64,000 nt of DNA. Source: Gammaproteobacteria bacterium 39-13 (GTDB lineage Bacteria > Pseudomonadota > Gammaproteobacteria > Berkiellales > Berkiellaceae). Position 1 is the first letter of the stretch. The number at the start of each line of letters is the position of its first letter. Position numbers and translations under genes: made by a program. The notes beneath the pieces were generated by a model. That model saw only the letters and a list, made by a program, of their open reading frames with translations. It did not search any database and was not told the origin of the DNA. Below, piece by piece: positions 61,001-64,000 of this stretch. Location: positions 113,759 to 177,758 of the forward strand of contig MKTN01000001.1 of NCBI GenBank assembly GCA_001898235.1, in the 5' to 3' direction.

Positions 61001-61450
61001 TCAAATTAGCCTTCTAAGCAAATTAATCTGAATTGGTTGATTATTCTTTCTTATTTTTGGTAAAACCTGTGAGTTTAATTCACCATCTTTAAATATCGAT
61101 TTAGGTGATAAGTGCAGCTTAATCAAACGGATAGTACGTATCATTTCCGTTGTAGGCTGTCCATACCAAATCGGAATATCGGCAGATAAAAACCCCATGA
61201 TTTTTAAGCGAAAGAGTGTGCGATGAACTATCTTGGTCGATTTATTCAGCGCGTGTGACATTTGATCATATGAATATGAACAAGCAAACGATGAGTTATC
61301 TGCGCTCTGGGTAGCTAACCATAGCCACAAGTATTTTTCTTCCTCTGATAAAAGAGGATGATGCATAATTTCCTTGAGGCAAGCGAACCATTGCATAAAA
61401 GAATAAGGTTTCGCCGCGCAAACAATAGGCAAAGCAAATCCGTCTAGCAT
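61001..61450 (-). CDS. Putative winged-helix protein (intact member of the bracketing pair)
   Basis: 149 residues. LLSEEEKYLWLWLATQSADN, then SYSYDQMSHALNKSTKIVHR and TLFRLKIMGFLSADIPIWYG, look like the helix-turn-helix and wing found in replication-initiator or mobile-element regulators; I cannot name the family. The C-terminus is basic (LPKIRKNNQPIQINLLRRLI). A truncated, near-identical copy lies at 57360-57605 in the same orientation. The DNA-binding role is inferred from the helical pattern; the duplication is directly seen. Confidence 0.55.
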   Translation of the reverse strand: MLDGFALPIVCAAKPYSFMQWFACLKEIMHHPLLSEEEKYLWLWLATQSADNSSFACSYSYDQMSHALNKSTKIVHRTLFRLKIMGFLSADIPIWYGQPTTEMIRTIRLIKLHLSPKSIFKDGELNSQVLPKIRKNNQPIQINLLRRLI

Positions 61451-61703
61451 ACGTAATCCTAGCAGTTAGGTTTGAGAATTAACCCAAAAATGCAAAAAAA
61501 ATGATTTTTTTGCTTACATCACTGTTAGTTATGCAAAACTTGATTTGTTAAATGGAATGTTTGTAATACAATGCGCTTAGTCATGGGTGAAAACTCCTAA
61601 TAAGTTTTTGCTCGTGATTAGCCTTGTGGGAATGCTAGTAACATTCTCGCAGGGCGTTAGCGTGTATCATCGCAGGTTTTTTTATGTGTAGCAAGATGTG
61701 CAA

Positions 61704-62405
61704 ATGAAGATGTTTCTAGATAAAGCGCTTATATTCTTAGTTCTATTTTCCTTTCCAATACATGCAACAGAGCTTATCGCAACAAAACCCCATATTAACG
61801 CAAGTTCATTAAACGATATGAGAATAGAAACGGTTTTAGATTTTTGGTTTGATTATGTTCATCATCCAGCGCCTTTATTTGAAAGAAAGCTTTGGTGGGA
61901 AAAAAATCCAAAGTTTGATGATGCTATCCGTCAGCAATTTTCTACCCTAAGAGACGATGCCATTGTAGGCAAGCTCAATAGCTGGCTACAAACACCTAAA
62001 GGAACACTGGCTTATATTATTTTAATAGATCAATTTTCACGCAATTTATTTCGTAACACGCCGCAAATGTATGAGCACGATGCTTTAGCGTTACAAGCTG
62101 CATCACACGCAATAAAGCAAGGGTTTGATCAACAGCTTTCCTTAATCGAACGCGTATTTTTATATCTTCCATTTGAGCATGCAGAAAATTTACAATCCCA
62201 GCAGCAAAGCTTAAAACTATTTGAACAATTAGCAGAAGAAGCCCCTCTTGATGTTAAATCACTTGCCAATAAACATCTTAAATATGCTAAAGATCATTAC
62301 GATGTAATAAAAAGATTTAACCGCTTTCCGCATCGAAATGTCATTTTGGAACGAACTTCAACAGAAGAAGAAAAGCAGTTTTTGGAAACGCATAAAGGGT
62401 GGTAA
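61704..62405 (+). CDS. DUF924 family protein with N-terminal signal-like segment
   Basis: About 233 residues from the ATG at 61704 (a GTG two codons earlier is in frame). A hydrophobic segment (DKALIFLVLFSFPIHATE) precedes the DUF924 domain: VLDFWFDYVHHPAPLFERKL, then YIILIDQFSRNLFRNTPQMY and YLPFEHAENLQSQQQS. Most DUF924 proteins are cytoplasmic and lack a signal peptide, so the leader here is unusual. The helical repeat fold has no agreed function. A perfect hairpin follows the stop. Confidence 0.85.
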   Translation: MKMFLDKALIFLVLFSFPIHATELIATKPHINASSLNDMRIETVLDFWFDYVHHPAPLFERKLWWEKNPKFDDAIRQQFSTLRDDAIVGKLNSWLQTPKGTLAYIILIDQFSRNLFRNTPQMYEHDALALQAASHAIKQGFDQQLSLIERVFLYLPFEHAENLQSQQQSLKLFEQLAEEAPLDVKSLANKHLKYAKDHYDVIKRFNRFPHRNVILERTSTEEEKQFLETHKGW

Positions 62406-62419
62406 TCCTTAAGAGGTTT

Positions 62420-62446
62420 CAGTTATCCGGAAATTCCGGATAACTG
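62420..62446. terminator. Bidirectional hairpin terminator
   Basis: CAGTTATCCGGA pairs perfectly with TCCGGATAACTG around a 3-base loop, between the convergent DUF924 and GNAT genes. Confidence 0.7.
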
Positions 62447-62461
62447 CCATCAGAGCTTGCT

Positions 62462-62962
62462 TTAATCCAAAATCATCGCCATTAAATGCTCATCTATATA
62501 TTTATCTTCATTTTCCCTGAGGAAATATTTCTGTAAAACGCCTTCCAGTTTAAACCCTAGCTTTTGATAAAAACTGATCGCTTTAGGGTTGTCTGCCTCT
62601 GCGCATAAATCAATTCGTTTGATGCCAGTTGCTTTTAATTTATTTATTAATTCTTTTATAAACTGTGTTCCTATTCCCTTTCCTTGAAAGTCCGGATGGG
62701 TCGCAAGCGTTCCCAATGTCACAACGTGTTGTGCCCGGCGCTTTAATCGCATAACAACACAGGTAGCTACAATTTGTGTATCATTTTCGTAAATGTATAA
62801 ATCACCACTTTGTAACAATTCATTAAAAATGGGTTTAAATGATTCTTTGCTCATTATTTCAAAATTTAAAAATGGATTTACTTCTTTATCCATGTAGATC
62901 GCATGGAGCTCATCAACATCGGTTGCTGAAGCAATGCGCAATTTAAAAGACAAATTCGTCAT
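62462..62962 (-). CDS. GNAT family N-acetyltransferase
   Basis: 166 residues. FKLRIASATDVDELHAIYMD at the start; acetyl-CoA loop ATHPDFQGKGIGTQFIKELI and the motif NPKAISFYQKLGFKLEGVL, close to the RimI/amino-acid acetylase type. It starts 21 bases after the downstream end of the methyltransferase gene on the same strand, so the two form an operon. Substrate unknown. Confidence 0.85.
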   Translation of the reverse strand: MTNLSFKLRIASATDVDELHAIYMDKEVNPFLNFEIMSKESFKPIFNELLQSGDLYIYENDTQIVATCVVMRLKRRAQHVVTLGTLATHPDFQGKGIGTQFIKELINKLKATGIKRIDLCAEADNPKAISFYQKLGFKLEGVLQKYFLRENEDKYIDEHLMAMILD

Positions 62963-62983
62963 TTTTATTTTCCATTCATAAAA

Positions 62984-63892
62984 TTATACTTTGCGACCAG
63001 AAATTAAATACATCACTGTGGCATTAGTTGAGCTTAATTTATCATTTTTTATTGCTTGTATACTTTCTTTAGTATCTTTTATTAAATTTTTCCAAATTCT
63101 TTCAAATTCACTTTCACTGCCACCGCCTGCTAAATAATAACGTTTTGTTTCTTCACGAGGCCAAACCAGAATTTCTTGATTTTCCCAATCTTGGATTTGC
63201 TTTAGCAAAATCTTTTGTTCATCCGTTTGATAAGGAGGGATCATCAGAGAAGTTTTATCTGATAAATACACTTGAATGTTATCTAAACCCTGTTTAGAAA
63301 AAGCACAAGGCAAAACATCCCCCACAGAATTGTATCCTAAACCTAAAGCCTTTTTTCCTCGCTCACAGGTAATATGGAAACGAATATGCTCCATTAAACC
63401 ATCTAAAGGCTCATCTATGTTTAAGGTATTAAAAATTAATAGGGGTGCTGTGTTGTTTGGCTCTGCCACCGCTAATAAGCCGCCAGGTTTTAAAACGCGG
63501 ATCATTTCCTTTAAAGCCGTATCTACATCTGCCACATGAATAAGCACAGTCTGACAAGTCACCATATCAAAGGTATTATCTTCGAATGGTATTTTTTCTG
63601 CTTTTCCAATTTGATAATGGAATCGCTCGCTAATGCCCTTTTCTTGTGCTCGAGTGGTGGCTTTTTCTACCCAAGCAGGTTCTGGATCAATCCCATAAAG
63701 CTTTGTCTTACTGTTTAAAAAGGGCGCTAAAGTAAATCCCCAATGACCAATGCCGCAGCCTACATCTAAAACCGTGCGAACAGCTCCAAGATCCCAGCGC
63801 TTAGCCATCAATTCAATGAAATCATAATTCCACCAGAGATCACGTTGATCGCCAAAGTAATGACCAGAATGAGGCATAGGCTCGGCTGTCAT
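62984..63892 (-). CDS. Class I SAM-dependent methyltransferase (UbiE-like)
   Basis: 302 residues. Motif I is TVLDVGCGIG (40-49), then YGIDPEPAWVEKA, VTCQTVLIHVADVDTALKEM and LKPGGLLAVAEPN, the full Methyltransf_11/25 series. It opens HSGHYFGDQRDLWWNYDFIE, a conserved N-cap of a group of small-molecule methyltransferases. The C-terminal third is a helical lid. It is first in an operon with a GNAT. The reaction class is certain; the substrate is not. Confidence 0.85.
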   Translation of the reverse strand: MTAEPMPHSGHYFGDQRDLWWNYDFIELMAKRWDLGAVRTVLDVGCGIGHWGFTLAPFLNSKTKLYGIDPEPAWVEKATTRAQEKGISERFHYQIGKAEKIPFEDNTFDMVTCQTVLIHVADVDTALKEMIRVLKPGGLLAVAEPNNTAPLLIFNTLNIDEPLDGLMEHIRFHITCERGKKALGLGYNSVGDVLPCAFSKQGLDNIQVYLSDKTSLMIPPYQTDEQKILLKQIQDWENQEILVWPREETKRYYLAGGGSESEFERIWKNLIKDTKESIQAIKNDKLSSTNATVMYLISGRKV

Positions 63893-63920
63893 TTCAGACT
63901 CCCTTTAATAGCGCAGTGAA

Positions 63921-63979
63921 GTAGGTTGGGCCAAGGCCCAACACCCATAAAAAGCACTCACACTAGCTTGATTGTTGGG
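63921..63979. repeat. GTTGGGCC hairpin repeat, copy 2
   Basis: GTAGGTTGGGCCAAGGCCCA forms a GC-rich stem (63925-63932 with 63935-63942), followed by CATAAAAAGCACTC and CTTGATTGTTGGG. The CATAAAAAG..CTTGATTGTTGGG order is shared with copy 1 near 57322-57345. It lies at the right edge, upstream of the methyltransferase gene. Confidence 0.75.
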
Positions 63980-64000
63980 TAATCCCCCCAAATAGTAGCG

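Noticed and set aside
1..64000. tRNA or rRNA genes
   Set aside because: I looked for GGTTCGANTCC-type T-loops and long GC-rich conserved stretches and saw none. A tRNAscan run would settle it.

Overview
This window looks like chromosomal DNA from a host-associated gammaproteobacterium of the Legionellales type (Legionella, Coxiella and 'Candidatus Berkiella' relatives). That placement is inferred from gene content, not from a marker gene: AT-rich sequence, many lone stress or metabolic genes, and a high density of long proteins with eukaryotic-type modules. These modules include leucine-rich repeats, a transglutaminase-like fold, a J-domain/LRR fusion, a RAP domain with an RS-rich tail, an F-box-like motif, basic nuclear-localisation-like stretches and a C-terminal CaaX box. 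I saw no tRNA, rRNA, phage structural gene, conjugation gene or CRISPR array.

Left part (1-12.7 kb). A decayed RES-domain gene runs off the left edge, next to a short F-box-like protein with a basic tail. A 2238-residue giant follows (LRR, then transglutaminase-like, then two AAA+ modules). After a membrane protein, an AhpD-like protein and a DUF1428 protein comes a minus-strand run of three genes, whose last member is split by a frameshift or an unusual overlap.

Middle part (12.9-41 kb) is mostly ordinary and bacterial: a VOC protein, a YheO/DauR-like regulator with a PLP ammonia-lyase, a Lon-like AAA_32 protease, two Bcr/CflA-type MFS transporters, a methyltransferase, a universal stress protein, a class I-type PHA synthase, a GrpB-GNAT fusion, a glutathione S-transferase, an ACT protein with a 2H phosphoesterase-like protein, a DUF1254/DUF1214 protein, a porin, a RecF-like ATPase and a thioesterase. 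An antibiotic-modification neighbourhood holds an APH(6)-like kinase, a class D beta-lactamase and GNATs. Set among these are a microcin-V-like leader peptide (29.4 kb) and a J-domain/LRR fusion (35.6 kb).

Right part (41.6-61.5 kb) is accessory DNA. It carries candidate effectors: a RAP/coiled-coil/RS protein, coiled-coil proteins, a kinase-like protein ending in CRLM, and a TraB/EreA-like protein with basic clusters. It also has an archease, a MarR operon that appears leaderless, and a MerR/TipA-like regulator. Its intergenic regions are filled with copies of an inverted element built on GGACATCC/GGATGTCC. A RAYT-type HUH transposase (47.3 kb) sits inside this field, so the region looks like a REPtron.

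The most system-like find is at 57.8-60.5 kb. On the minus strand, a 32-residue Gly-rich peptide ending GSTGGHCQGGGGW is followed by a small GRDP-like (DUF1399-type) protein, a MATE exporter and a GNAT acetyltransferase. The block is bracketed by direct repeats: a truncated and an intact copy of one gene, plus shorter repeats. I propose it as a candidate peptide natural-product cassette. The last 2.5 kb returns to housekeeping-like genes (DUF924, GNAT, methyltransferase).
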